Shown here in pieces: positions 52,966 through 60,738 of a DNA stretch of 64,000 bases. The DNA is from Sphingomonas sanguinis NBRC 13937. Its GTDB lineage: Bacteria; Pseudomonadota; Alphaproteobacteria; Sphingomonadales; Sphingomonadaceae. The notes below the pieces were generated by a model. It did no database searches, was not told where the DNA came from, and saw nothing but the letters and a program-made list of their open reading frames with translations. The stretch is from NCBI RefSeq assembly GCF_001591005.1, contig NZ_BCTY01000001.1, positions 248,001 through 312,000 of the forward strand, written 5' to 3'. Position 1 is the first letter of the stretch. Each line of letters starts with the position of its first letter. The translations under genes and the position numbers were made by a program.

Positions 52966-53373
52966 ATGCTGCATGTCGCGCTCCCCTCGATCGCCGCCTG
53001 TACGCCGCTGACCCCCGACGCCTATCTACAACTGCGCCGGGTCGCCGCTGGCCTGTCGCACGACGACGTGGCGCGGCGCATTGCCCATGGGCGCGAGGAC
53101 GTCAGCATCGCCGCACAGCTGGTCCGCTCGCTGGAAACCCCCGGCGTCCGCGCCCGGCTGACCGCCACCCTCGACCGGCTGCGCATCGTCTTCCCGTTCG
53201 ACCGGGAAGTCTATCACCAGCTCCACCACGCCCCCGCCTCCACCCACCCGCGGATTTGTCGCGGCTGCGGGGTCAGCGCCTGGGATATGGAGACGGCGCC
53301 CGGCGTCGACGCTGGCGGCTGGCATGACGATGTGACCTGTCTGGCCTGCGCCAGCGTGAAGGGCCGCCATTGA
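52966..53373 (+). CDS. Hypothetical protein with HTH-like and zinc-ribbon segments
   Basis: A 135-residue protein. LTPDAYLQLRRVAAGLSHDD and VARRIAHGREDVSIAAQLVR read as a helix-turn-helix; CRGCGVSAWD and CLACASVKGRH give a CxxC-CxxC zinc-ribbon near the C-terminus. Common among small early phage proteins of alphaproteobacteria. Function unknown. It is coupled to a short membrane-protein gene. Confidence 0.65.
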   Translation: MLHVALPSIAACTPLTPDAYLQLRRVAAGLSHDDVARRIAHGREDVSIAAQLVRSLETPGVRARLTATLDRLRIVFPFDREVYHQLHHAPASTHPRICRGCGVSAWDMETAPGVDAGGWHDDVTCLACASVKGRH

Positions 53374-53492
53374 TGCGCCGCGATCCGCTCCCCCGCTGGG
53401 TCCGGCTCCTCGGCACCATCGTCATCGCGATCATCGCGATCCCCTTCGTCCTCGTCACGATCGCCGCGCAGGCGAAGGACACGCGGCGGTGA
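53373..53492 (+). CDS. Very small membrane protein
   Basis: A 39-residue frame: a basic start (MRRDPLPRWVR), one membrane helix (LLGTIVIAIIAIPFVLVTIA) and a basic tail (KDTRR). ATG overlaps the previous stop by one base. Coupling and clear membrane topology support translation. Confidence 0.55.
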   Translation: MRRDPLPRWVRLLGTIVIAIIAIPFVLVTIAAQAKDTRR

Positions 53493-53496
53493 TCGC

Positions 53497-53688
53497 ATGG
53501 TCGGGACCGGCCTCTGTCGTGGCGACCGCGCCGTCTATCTCGGGCTTGGCCAGGCGCGCAGCAAGCACTGTGACGTTCTGTCCGTGCGTGGGATCCACGT
53601 CTCGGTCCGGTTCGACACCGGCACCGCGTGCCGGGCGCTGGCCAAGGACTGCCACCCTATCCCACGCCGCCCGCCTCCCGAATTCTGA
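53497..53688 (+). CDS. Small hypothetical protein
   Basis: A 63-residue frame with LCRGDRAVYLGLGQARSKHC and HVSVRFDTGTACRALAKDC, a strand-rich peptide with four Cys. An alternative overlapping frame (53489-53707) has lower protein-like character. It ends 9 bases before palindrome 4. Confidence 0.45.
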   Translation: MVGTGLCRGDRAVYLGLGQARSKHCDVLSVRGIHVSVRFDTGTACRALAKDCHPIPRRPPPEF

Positions 53689-53697
53689 CCCGCCCGG

Positions 53698-53724
53698 CTC
53701 TTGTTGAGGCCGTCTCTACAAGAG
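53698..53724. promoter_or_regulatory. Late-promoter palindrome 4, before the GapR-like gene
   Basis: A 27-bp palindrome centred at 53711, with one arm diverged by two bases (CTTGTTGAGGC) and one arm exact (GTCTCTACAAG). The centre lies 58 nt before the first possible start codon of the GapR-like gene. It shows that an Ogr-type site also occurs in the early region. Confidence 0.62.
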
Positions 53725-53768
53725 TCGCCTCTGGCCAGCGCCGCGAACACCACCCCACCAGCCACAGG

Positions 53769-54044
53769 ATGACCCAAATGCCCGACGCCAACGAACTTGC
53801 CGATGCAGCCGGTAATATCACCGCCGATGAACTGCGCCTGCTGATCGAGCGCGCAGAGCGCCTGGAAGAGGAAAAGAAGGGCCTTAGCGAAGACATCAAG
53901 GATGTTTTCGCGGAGGCGAAGGCCCGTGGTTACGACCCCAAGGCCATCCGCACCATCATGAACATCCGTAAGAAAAAGCGGGAAGAGTACCAGGAAGAGG
54001 AAGCGATCCTGGAGGTCTACATGAAGGCCCTGGGGATGATCTGA
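53769..54044 (+). CDS. GapR/DUF2312-like DNA-binding protein
   Basis: A 91-residue protein (88 from ATG 53778). ADELRLLIERAERLEEEKKG, DIKDVFAEAKARGYDPKAIR and KKKREEYQEEEAILEVYMKA are the typical DUF2312 core. GapR in Caulobacter is an essential protein that binds overtwisted AT-rich DNA during replication. A phage copy may help replication or alter host chromosome organisation. It is preceded by a late-type palindrome and coupled to the next gene. Confidence 0.9.
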   Translation: MTQMPDANELADAAGNITADELRLLIERAERLEEEKKGLSEDIKDVFAEAKARGYDPKAIRTIMNIRKKKREEYQEEEAILEVYMKALGMI

Positions 54045-54508
54045 TGTCGATCGCCACCACCTTCACCCTCCGCTGTGATCGCTGCGGCGTCCAGGCGATC
54101 GTTGTCGATGGCAACGCCCGCCCGGACGGCTGGGGCGGCATCGCGGCGCGGCGTCACGGTGGTGGCGCCAGCGTCGGCAAGGACGGCTTGGACGATCTCT
54201 GCCCGACCTGCATCGACGACTTGCTGACCGTTTGGTTTGCCCAGGTCCCCGCCACCGCCGCGCCGATCGCGACCCCGGCTCCCCGCCCCCGGCCGGTCTT
54301 CACGATCGAGGACCGCAAGCGGGCGATCGACAGCGCGACCGGCGCGCTCCTGACCAGCCTAGAAGCGCTCCGCCAGAACCTGCGCGATGACCCGACAAGC
54401 ATCCTTACCGATCAGCTCCCCGCCGCGCTGACCGAGCCGCTGGCCTTTCACGCCCACGCGATCGTCACCGCCATCGTCCGCCGCCTCAATCTCGAAGATC
54501 CTGCGTGA
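54044..54508 (+). CDS. Hypothetical protein with zinc-ribbon
   Basis: A 154-residue protein. The N-terminal CDRCGVQAIV and CPTCIDDLL form a zinc-ribbon; a proline-rich linker follows (ATAAPIATPAPRPRPVFTI), then a helical domain (DRKRAIDSATGALLTSLEAL). Unknown role; typical of phage early regions. Stop overlaps the next start. Confidence 0.62.
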   Translation: MSIATTFTLRCDRCGVQAIVVDGNARPDGWGGIAARRHGGGASVGKDGLDDLCPTCIDDLLTVWFAQVPATAAPIATPAPRPRPVFTIEDRKRAIDSATGALLTSLEALRQNLRDDPTSILTDQLPAALTEPLAFHAHAIVTAIVRRLNLEDPA

Positions 54509-54747
54509 TGTACGCCACCCTGACCCAAAGCCTCCGCGCGCTCGAGGTCGTCCGCGACGCCGATGTCCGCCGCGCCGATCCCACACACTATCGCGAGGCG
54601 ATGGCCCGCGCGTTGATCGTCGACAACGCGATCACCGCGACCCTGCAGCTCGCGGCGGCCGTAAAGGCGGCCGCTGCTGGCGACACCGCCCCGGCCGTCA
54701 CGGTCGTGGCTGCGCTTCGCCTGGACGAATTGGAGGTGCGGTCATGA
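54508..54747 (+). CDS. Small helical early protein
   Basis: A 79-residue protein with ALEVVRDADVRRADPTHYRE and MARALIVDNAITATLQLAAA, predicted helical. A GTG three bases upstream is possible. It is coupled to both neighbours and is probably an early accessory protein. Function unknown. Confidence 0.55.
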   Translation: MYATLTQSLRALEVVRDADVRRADPTHYREAMARALIVDNAITATLQLAAAVKAAAAGDTAPAVTVVAALRLDELEVRS

Positions 54748-55004
54748 AACGCGGAGGAACCGTCACCGTGGCCAAGCGCCCCACCGTATCGACCCAAACG
54801 GCATCGGCGGGCTGCGTCACATGCCATGGGCAAGGCACCGGCTGGACCGGTGCGAACGCCCTCGCTCTTGCGGCACGCCATCACGACGCAACCGGACACG
54901 CGACCTGGTGCGATACGCACCTCTCCGTCCGTTACGGCTCCGCCAAGCCTGACACCCGCCAGATCGATATCGAAGATGCGATCAAGGAGGCCACCCATGG
55001 GTAG
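54744..55004 (+). CDS. Small zinc-binding-like hypothetical protein
   Basis: An 86-residue protein with GCVTCHGQGTGWTGANALAL, AARHHDATGHATWCDTHLSV: CxxC and histidines suggest a zinc ribbon of C2H2-like spacing. Function unknown. It overlaps neighbours by 4-8 nt. Confidence 0.55.
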   Translation: MKRGGTVTVAKRPTVSTQTASAGCVTCHGQGTGWTGANALALAARHHDATGHATWCDTHLSVRYGSAKPDTRQIDIEDAIKEATHG

Positions 55005-55260
55005 CGCGTCCGAGGCCTTCGATCCTTATGCGCGCCTGCAAACCAAAGCGGGGATCTGCGTTTATCTCGGTCACATCAGCGTCGCGACCTACGACGCCTG
55101 GTGCGCCAAAGGCGTGGTGCCCGGCCCGGTACGCGGCACGAATCGTTACGACATACGCGCTCACGATCTGCTGCTCGATCGCCATGCTGGTCTGTTGAAG
55201 GCCAACACCGCTCTATCGCCACTCGAACAATGGGAGGCGGAGCGTGCGCGCGCGTCTTAA
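54997..55260 (+). CDS. Putative excisionase
   Basis: An 87-residue protein. AGICVYLGHISVATYDAWCA and KGVVPGPVRGTNRYDIRAHD fit the winged helix-turn-helix of AlpA/MerR-type excisionases. It overlaps the integrase by 17 nt, the usual position. In other prophages it directs excision by bending DNA at the attachment arms. Confidence 0.7.
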   Translation: MGSASEAFDPYARLQTKAGICVYLGHISVATYDAWCAKGVVPGPVRGTNRYDIRAHDLLLDRHAGLLKANTALSPLEQWEAERARAS

Positions 55261-56347
55261 AGGGGTATTCAAGTCCGAGAAGAAATTGGCGGACGGATCG
55301 CGTCGGGTCTATTATTTCTTTCGCGGTCACGGGGCATTGAAGCCGCTCGACGGCGACGAACAGCAGCCATTCGCGCCAGGCACCCCGGCCTTCATGCGCG
55401 CCTACAACGCTGCGATCGAAGCGCCGCGTGTCGCGCGAACCGCAGGCACTCTCCAAGCCGTCATCGACGCCTATGAGAAAAGCCCGCAATTCACGAAGCT
55501 CGCACCCCGCACTCAGCGAGATTACGGCGCTGCCCTCATAAAGATCGGTGATAAATTCGGGACGCACCCCCTGGTGGTGGTCGAAGATCCGAAGATCCGC
55601 ATACGCTTCCTCGAATGGCGGGACCTACTGGCTAAGTCGTCCCCCCGCCAGGCGGATGCCGTCCTTGGGGTCCTGCGCATTGTGCTGGAATGGGGCCGCG
55701 ATCGCGGTCACCTGATCCACAATCACGCGACTCGCCCGAAGAAGGTCTACCGCGCCGATCGCGCTGACAAGCTGTGGCTACCGTCAGACATCGAAGCGCT
55801 ACGCGCGGTGGCCACGCCGGAAATTCTGCTGGCGTTCGAATTGGCGCTGGGGACTGGTCAGCGGAAGGGCGACCTACTGGCGCTGACTTGGTCGTCCTAT
55901 GATGGTCAGCGGATCCACCTCCGCCAGGCAAAGCGCAAGCGCTTCATCGACATGCCGGTCACGAAATCGCTGAAAGCGATCCTGGACGCACAACCGCGCA
56001 CGGCCGCCACCATCCTGACACGCAACGGAAAACCATGGGGTGCGGTCAACTTCGACCACCGCTGGCGAGGGACGGTCCTGAAGGCCGGACGAAACGGCCT
56101 GCACTTCCACGATCTGCGCGGAACCGCCTGCACCGTCTTGGCGCAAGCTGGTGCGACGCCGTCCGAAATCGCCGCGATGCTGGGTTGGACCGTCTCAACG
56201 GTCGCTCGAATGCTCGACCTCTACCAGGCGATGACCGCCTCGCTGAGCGATTCTGCGGTCGCCAAGATCGAGGCTCACCAAACCAAATTGCAGAACGATG
56301 TGCAGAACGCCGCACCCGCTAAACTAAATTCGGGGGTAAATTCGTGA
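55244..56347 (+). CDS. int: Tyrosine recombinase integrase
   Basis: A 367-residue tyrosine integrase from GTG 55244. Catalytic residues are Arg207 (TGQRKGD), His289 and Arg292 (HDLRGTA) and Tyr327 (LDLYQAM). The usual second His of LGH is a Trp (LGWTV), as in Cre. The N-terminal SAM-like domain (LQAVIDAYEKSPQFTKLAPR) binds core or arm sites. It lies just left of the attR core, which reconstitutes the tRNA-Gln 3' end. Confidence 0.95.
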   Translation: MRARLKGVFKSEKKLADGSRRVYYFFRGHGALKPLDGDEQQPFAPGTPAFMRAYNAAIEAPRVARTAGTLQAVIDAYEKSPQFTKLAPRTQRDYGAALIKIGDKFGTHPLVVVEDPKIRIRFLEWRDLLAKSSPRQADAVLGVLRIVLEWGRDRGHLIHNHATRPKKVYRADRADKLWLPSDIEALRAVATPEILLAFELALGTGQRKGDLLALTWSSYDGQRIHLRQAKRKRFIDMPVTKSLKAILDAQPRTAATILTRNGKPWGAVNFDHRWRGTVLKAGRNGLHFHDLRGTACTVLAQAGATPSEIAAMLGWTVSTVARMLDLYQAMTASLSDSAVAKIEAHQTKLQNDVQNAAPAKLNSGVNS

Positions 56348-56365
56348 AAAATGCAATGAAATCAA

Positions 56366-56414
56366 TGGCTGGGGCGGCAGGATTCGAACCTGCGTATGAC
56401 GGTACCAAAAACCG
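56366..56414. repeat. Prophage right attachment site (attR), within tRNA-Gln
   Basis: The second copy of the 49-bp repeat seen at 17479-17527. It covers the 3' half of the tRNA gene, from anticodon arm to CCA end. The integrase stop lies 18 bases to the left. Restoring an intact tRNA on this side explains how insertion is harmless. Confidence 0.95.
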
Positions 56415-56440
56415 TTGCCTTACCGCTTGGCGACGCCCCA
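56366..56440 (-). tRNA. tRNA-Gln (UUG)
   Basis: A minus-strand cloverleaf of 75 nt including encoded CCA. The acceptor TGGGGCG pairs with CGCCCCA, the discriminator is G, the anticodon loop is TTTTGGT with anticodon TTG, and the T arm is GCAGGTTCGAATCCTGC. Its 3' half is duplicated at the left end of the prophage. Confidence 0.95.
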
Positions 56441-56502
56441 GTGGAGAGGCGCGCCTTATACCCGGCGCGCCGTTCTTGAAAAGCCTTATTTACCGCGAAA
56501 TA

Positions 56503-57606
56503 TCAGCCCAGGCGGCGCATCCAGCCATGGAGGTCTGGGGCTTGGCCGCGCTGAATCGAGACCAGCTGTTCGCGAAGGCGCGTGGTCAGCTGGCCGGGGC
56601 CGCCGCTGCCGATGGTGAAGCGGCCCGCGGGCTCGGCGACGCTGCCGATCGGGGTGACGACGGCGGCGGTGCCGCAGGCGAAGGCTTCGACCAGGCGGCC
56701 GCTGGCGGCGTCGGCCCGCCATTGGTCGATGGCATAGGGCTCCTCGCGCACGGTCAGGCCCTGGGCGCGGGCAATGGTCAGGATCGAATCGCGGGTGATG
56801 CCGGGCAGGATCGTGCCGGTCAGCGGCGGCGTGACCAGACTGCCGTCATCGAACACGAAGAAGACGTTCATGCCGCCCAGTTCCTCGACCCAGCGGCGCT
56901 CCACCGCGTCGAGGAAGACCACCTGGTCGCAACCATTGGCGATCGCTTCCTTCTGCGCGAGCAGGCTTGCGGCGTAGTTGCCGCCGCACTTGGCCGCGCC
57001 GGTGCCGCCCGGTGCCGCCCGCGTGTAGCCTTGGCTCACCCAGATCGACACGGCGGGCGCGCCGCCCTTGAAATAGGCGCCGACCGACGAGGCGATGACC
57101 ATGTAGAGATATTCGGCCGAGGGCTTCACGCCCAGGAACACTTCGCTGGCGAACATGAAGGGGCGGAGGTACAGCGCGCCGCCATCCTGTTCGGGAATCC
57201 AGTCGCGCTCGACCTCGACCAGCCGCTCGATCGATTCGAGGAAAAGGTTCTCGGGCAGTTCGGGCATCGCCATGCGACGCGCCGAGTCTTGGAAACGGCG
57301 GGCATTCGCCTCGGGCCGGAACAGCGCGGTGCCGCCATCAGCCAGGCGATAGGCCTTCATCCCCTCGAAGATCTCCTGCGCATAATGCAGGACCGAGGCG
57401 GCCGGATCGATGCTCAAGGGCACGCGCGCGGTGATCTGCGCATCATGCCAGCCCTTGTCGTCGCTATAGCGGATCAGGGCCATGTGATCGGTGAAAACGC
57501 GCCCGAAACCGGGGTCTACCAGACGCGCCGACCGCTCGCTCGCCTCGACCGGGGTCTGGCAAGGATCGAACCGAAACGTAAGGGATTGATGCGCTTCCAT
57601 GATCAT
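56503..57606 (-). CDS. ilvE: Branched-chain amino acid aminotransferase
   Basis: A 367-residue PLP class IV enzyme that transfers amino groups to and from Leu, Ile and Val. ALRPFMFAS-like YLRPFMFASEVFLGV, then GTGAAKCGGNYAASLLAQK with the likely PLP lysine in GAAKCG, and NVFFVFDDGSLVTPPLTGTI, ILPGITRDSILTIA. It is host gene, convergent to the integrase with the tRNA between them. Start at ATG 57606 chosen; 57600 is also an ATG. Confidence 0.94.
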   Translation of the reverse strand: MIMEAHQSLTFRFDPCQTPVEASERSARLVDPGFGRVFTDHMALIRYSDDKGWHDAQITARVPLSIDPAASVLHYAQEIFEGMKAYRLADGGTALFRPEANARRFQDSARRMAMPELPENLFLESIERLVEVERDWIPEQDGGALYLRPFMFASEVFLGVKPSAEYLYMVIASSVGAYFKGGAPAVSIWVSQGYTRAAPGGTGAAKCGGNYAASLLAQKEAIANGCDQVVFLDAVERRWVEELGGMNVFFVFDDGSLVTPPLTGTILPGITRDSILTIARAQGLTVREEPYAIDQWRADAASGRLVEAFACGTAAVVTPIGSVAEPAGRFTIGSGGPGQLTTRLREQLVSIQRGQAPDLHGWMRRLG

Positions 57607-57657
57607 CTCTCTGTTTTGGGTTGCCGTGGCCTAGGGCGTGTGAGTAGACGGGTCAAC

Positions 57658-58155
57658 ATGGCTGCCTCGAACCAGTCCGCATCGGCACAGTTTCTCCGTG
57701 AACCAGAACTCCGTAGGGGTATGGAATTGCTGTATTTCGGCAATAGCCATCTCGTGCGCTCGATCGATCGCGGTCTCGCCGCGCAGGGGCTGGGCCGTGC
57801 CCATCACCGTGCGCTTTATTTCATGGCCCGCAAGCCCGATATGACGGTCAGCGAACTGCTGTCGCTGCTGGCGATCACCAAGCAATCGCTGGGCCGCGTG
57901 CTCAACGAACTGGCGACGCGCGACCTGATCGAGACGCGACCGGGCGACCGCGATCGGCGGCAGCGGCTGTTGCGGTTGACTCCGGCCGGGGCCGCGATGG
58001 AGGCGGAGTTGTTCGACGCGCTGCGCGAGAAGCTGTCCAAGGCCTATGCGCGCGCGGGGCAGCAGGCGGTGACGGGCTTCTGGACGGTGCTGGAGGGGTT
58101 TATCCCCGAGAACGAGCGTGCCAGGATCGAGGATCTGCGCTCTAACGACGGGTGA
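57658..58155 (+). CDS. MarR-family transcriptional regulator
   Basis: A 165-residue protein. MELLYFGNSHLVRSIDRGLA, LGRAHHRALYFMARKPDMTV and LSLLAITKQSLGRVLNELAT, then RPGDRDRRQRLLRLTPAGAA, are MarR hallmarks. It is divergent from ilvE across 51 bases, so it may regulate ilvE or itself. The large open frame upstream that reads through ilvE is a shadow. Confidence 0.92.
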   Translation: MAASNQSASAQFLREPELRRGMELLYFGNSHLVRSIDRGLAAQGLGRAHHRALYFMARKPDMTVSELLSLLAITKQSLGRVLNELATRDLIETRPGDRDRRQRLLRLTPAGAAMEAELFDALREKLSKAYARAGQQAVTGFWTVLEGFIPENERARIEDLRSNDG

Positions 58156-58352
58156 TAGGGTTCGCGCGAAGAAGTTTGGGTTTCGCGCGGAGGCGCAGAG
58201 GACGCGGAGATGTTACGAGCGACGCGCCGCCGGGCGTTTTACCACCAGCGGATGAAATGACGAGATTGCCATCAGCAATCTACGTCCGCATCCATCGCTG
58301 TTCCGCTCGCAAAAATCTCTTCGTGCCGTCGCCGCTTCGCGTGAACTAAAAA
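58156..58352. other. Intergenic region with an arginine-codon-like repeat
   Basis: No gene is seen. The stretch TTTCGCGCGGAGGCGCAGAG, followed by GACGCGGAG at about 58180-58210, resembles a type of dispersed intergenic repeat, but the copy number in the genome cannot be seen here. Confidence 0.35.
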
Positions 58353-59153
58353 TCAGCCACGCGCGGCTTGCGCCATTTCGCGATTACGCCGTTCGGACGC
58401 CTTCAGCGTATCGGCCATGAGCCGCTTGAGCGCATCGTTCATGTCCAGCACGTTCAGCCCCTCGCGGGTCGAGCCGCCTGGACTCGCGACGCGGTCCGCC
58501 AGCACGGATGGCGCAGCATCGGCCGTAATCGCCATGGCCCCTGCCCCGTCCACGGTAGCCAAAGCCAATTGCTGCGCTAGTTCGGGTGCCAGCCCCAGCC
58601 CGATGCCCGCCTGCGCCATGGCATCGATGAAGCGAAAAACGAAGGCAGGGCCACACCCCGCCAGCGCGGTGACGGCGTCGAACCGCGCCTCGTCGTCCAC
58701 CCAGGGGGCCAGGCCGAGCGGGCGGGCCAGCGCCTCGGCGGCGTCACGGACGGCGCTGTCGGGCGAGCGGGTATAAAGAGCGGTAACGCCCTGCCCGATC
58801 GCGACCGGCAGATTGGGCATCAGCCGCACGACTGCGCCCGCCGGGATTTGGGCGGCAAGCGTCTGCTCCTCCACGCCCGCCAGGATCGAAAGCAAAATCG
58901 CCGGGTTCAAATGCGCCAGAGTCGGCGCGATGTCGTTCAGTTGCTGCGGCTTGAACCCCAGCATCAGGATCGCAGGTGTCTCGTCGATGGGAAGTGCGGT
59001 CAACGAGCGGACGCCCTCTGGCGCGCGGGTGCCGCTGCGGGTGATGACGGTGACCTGCGCCGGGTCCAACCCTTCGGCCAGCCAGCGGCGGAGCATCGCG
59101 CCAGCCATGTTGCCACATCCGACCAGCCAGATCGGTCCGGCGGGAAAGCTCAT
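58353..59153 (-). CDS. proC: Pyrroline-5-carboxylate reductase
   Basis: A 266-residue enzyme for the last step of proline synthesis. The N-terminal NAD(P)-binding motif is GPIWLVGCGNMAGAMLRRWL; the C-terminal domain has VTALAGCGPAFVFRFIDAM and VASPGGSTREGLNVLDMNDA, family hallmarks. ATG at 59153 preferred over an upstream TTG. It lies 10 bases after the YbjN-like gene. Confidence 0.94.
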   Translation of the reverse strand: MSFPAGPIWLVGCGNMAGAMLRRWLAEGLDPAQVTVITRSGTRAPEGVRSLTALPIDETPAILMLGFKPQQLNDIAPTLAHLNPAILLSILAGVEEQTLAAQIPAGAVVRLMPNLPVAIGQGVTALYTRSPDSAVRDAAEALARPLGLAPWVDDEARFDAVTALAGCGPAFVFRFIDAMAQAGIGLGLAPELAQQLALATVDGAGAMAITADAAPSVLADRVASPGGSTREGLNVLDMNDALKRLMADTLKASERRNREMAQAARG

Positions 59154-59163
59154 GCTCGCCAAT

Positions 59164-59667
59164 TTACGCTTCGCCCTGGGTCTCGATCAGCGCGGCGGCC
59201 AGCGCCTCGCGCGGGGTCTTGCCGCCCCACAGGACGAACTGGAACACGGGGTAGAAGCGCTCGCATTCCTCGATCGCCGATTCGACCAGCAACTCGGTGG
59301 CGGAAAGGGAGATGGTGCCGTCCTCGCCACCATCGACCATCGCGGCGTGACGATAGAGCAGGATGCCGCTGTTGGACCACAGTTCGAAATGGCCGATCCA
59401 GAGCTGTTCGTTGACCAGCGCCAACGTCTCATAGATGCCAGCGCGGCGATCCTCAGTCACCTTTATATCGGGAAACGCCAGGAATTGCAGGACGCTGTCG
59501 TCGTCGCGCCACAGCGCGCGCAGTTCGTAGGTCGCCCAACTGCCCTTTACCGTCGCAACGATTTCCTCGTCGTGACGCTCATGTTCCCACCCATGCGCGG
59601 CGAAATACGCTTCCAGCATATCGATGGGGGCCGAATCATCGGCTTCATGATCGGTCGACTCAAGCAT
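59164..59667 (-). CDS. YbjN domain protein
   Basis: A 167-residue protein. PIDMLEAYFAAHGWEHERHD, RALWRDDDSVLQFLAFPDIK and LWIGHFELWSNSGILLYRHA are typical of YbjN-like sensory or chaperone-like proteins in alphaproteobacteria. Usually adjacent to proC, as here. Role unknown but conserved; start at ATG 59667. Confidence 0.88.
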   Translation of the reverse strand: MLESTDHEADDSAPIDMLEAYFAAHGWEHERHDEEIVATVKGSWATYELRALWRDDDSVLQFLAFPDIKVTEDRRAGIYETLALVNEQLWIGHFELWSNSGILLYRHAAMVDGGEDGTISLSATELLVESAIEECERFYPVFQFVLWGGKTPREALAAALIETQGEA

Positions 59668-59805
59668 CACTGGCCCTTGCGAACAAACCCAGACCGACGC
59701 AGGTTGCACCGCTCCGGGGTCCACCGCAAGCAGCGGGCGGCCGATTCCTGTGGATAGCTGCCCGCATCCGTGGAGCAAGCAGCCTTTCCCAGTTGGCGAT
59801 GCCGG

Positions 59806-60075
59806 TCAGGATTCGGTCCCGGTCGTCGTCGCGCCCAGCCGCGCCTCCAGCGCGTCCAGGCGCGCCTTCAGCGCATCGGCCTCGTCGCGAGCGGCCACCG
59901 CCATCGCCTTGGCGACCTCGAACTCTTCGCGGCTGACGAAATCGAGACCGCCGATCCATTCCCGCGCACGCGACCGCGCGCTAGCTTCGGCCTCGCGGCC
60001 CATGCCCGCCACGGTGCCGGCCAGGCCGTTCATCACCTTGGCGAAATCGTCGAACAGCTTGTTGTCGGCCTGCAT
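59806..60075 (-). CDS. ubiK: Ubiquinone biosynthesis accessory factor UbiK
   Basis: An 89-residue BMFP-domain protein: KLFDDFAKVMNGLAGTVAGM, then FVSREEFEVAKAMAVAARDE and ALKARLDALEARLG, a short helix plus coiled coil. UbiK organises ubiquinone synthesis and can bind membranes. Located in the ybjN/proC-tspO block as in related genomes. Confidence 0.88.
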   Translation of the reverse strand: MQADNKLFDDFAKVMNGLAGTVAGMGREAEASARSRAREWIGGLDFVSREEFEVAKAMAVAARDEADALKARLDALEARLGATTTGTES

Positions 60076-60096
60076 ATCAAATTCCCAAAAATCGTT

Positions 60097-60666
60097 TCAC
60101 AGCATTTGGGAGGTCTGGGCCCCCGGCACAAGCTTTTCCGCACCCGGATTCAGCTGATCGATCCGCCAGTTGAGCACACCGGCAAAGGACAGCCACACCA
60201 GATAGGGCACCATCAGCCATGCCGCGCCCTTGCGAATGCGCGAGAACGCAATGGTGGTGACGATGGACAGCAGCAGGATGCCGACGATCACGAACAGCGC
60301 CACGCTCACCTTGTGCGCGCCGAAGAACAACGGCGTCCAGGACAGGTTGAGCAGGAACTGGACCACAAACAGGGCGATGGCGACACCCCGCCCCCTGGCG
60401 CCGCGCGCATGGAGGATCATCGACAGCGCCAAGCCGATCATGATGTAGAGCGTCGTCCACACCACCGGAAAGATCCAGCCCGGCGGGTTCAGCTCGGGCT
60501 TGACCAGCGCCATGTACCAGCCATTCTCGCTACCCGAAGGCACGACACGGCCCGACGCGAAGCCGAGCAGCAGGATCAGCGGCACGATGACGATCGCCCA
60601 GCGCAGGAAAGACATCCGCAACTGATCCTTCGATGCGATCGTACCCACTCGTCCCTCTTTCGCCAT
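60097..60666 (-). CDS. tspO: TspO/MBR family membrane protein
   Basis: A 189-residue protein with about five membrane helices and the family's Trp/Pro-rich block (GWYMALVKPELNPPGWIFPV, VVWTTLYIMIGLALSMI) and NLSWTPLFFGAHKVS. TspO binds tetrapyrroles and cholesterol-like ligands and affects oxidative and light stress responses. A start further downstream at MSFLRW is possible. Confidence 0.92.
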   Translation of the reverse strand: MAKEGRVGTIASKDQLRMSFLRWAIVIVPLILLLGFASGRVVPSGSENGWYMALVKPELNPPGWIFPVVWTTLYIMIGLALSMILHARGARGRGVAIALFVVQFLLNLSWTPLFFGAHKVSVALFVIVGILLLSIVTTIAFSRIRKGAAWLMVPYLVWLSFAGVLNWRIDQLNPGAEKLVPGAQTSQML

Positions 60667-60738
60667 GATGCCCGTCGATCTGCCCCAGCGACCCGGGGCC
60701 GTAAACGGATAAGGTGAACGTTATTACAGCCGCCCCGT

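Noticed and set aside
56344..57657. Plus-strand frame that extends the MarR gene back through ilvE and the tRNA
   Set aside because: The segment is antisense to ilvE and crosses a tRNA. Only 57658-58155 is protein-like.
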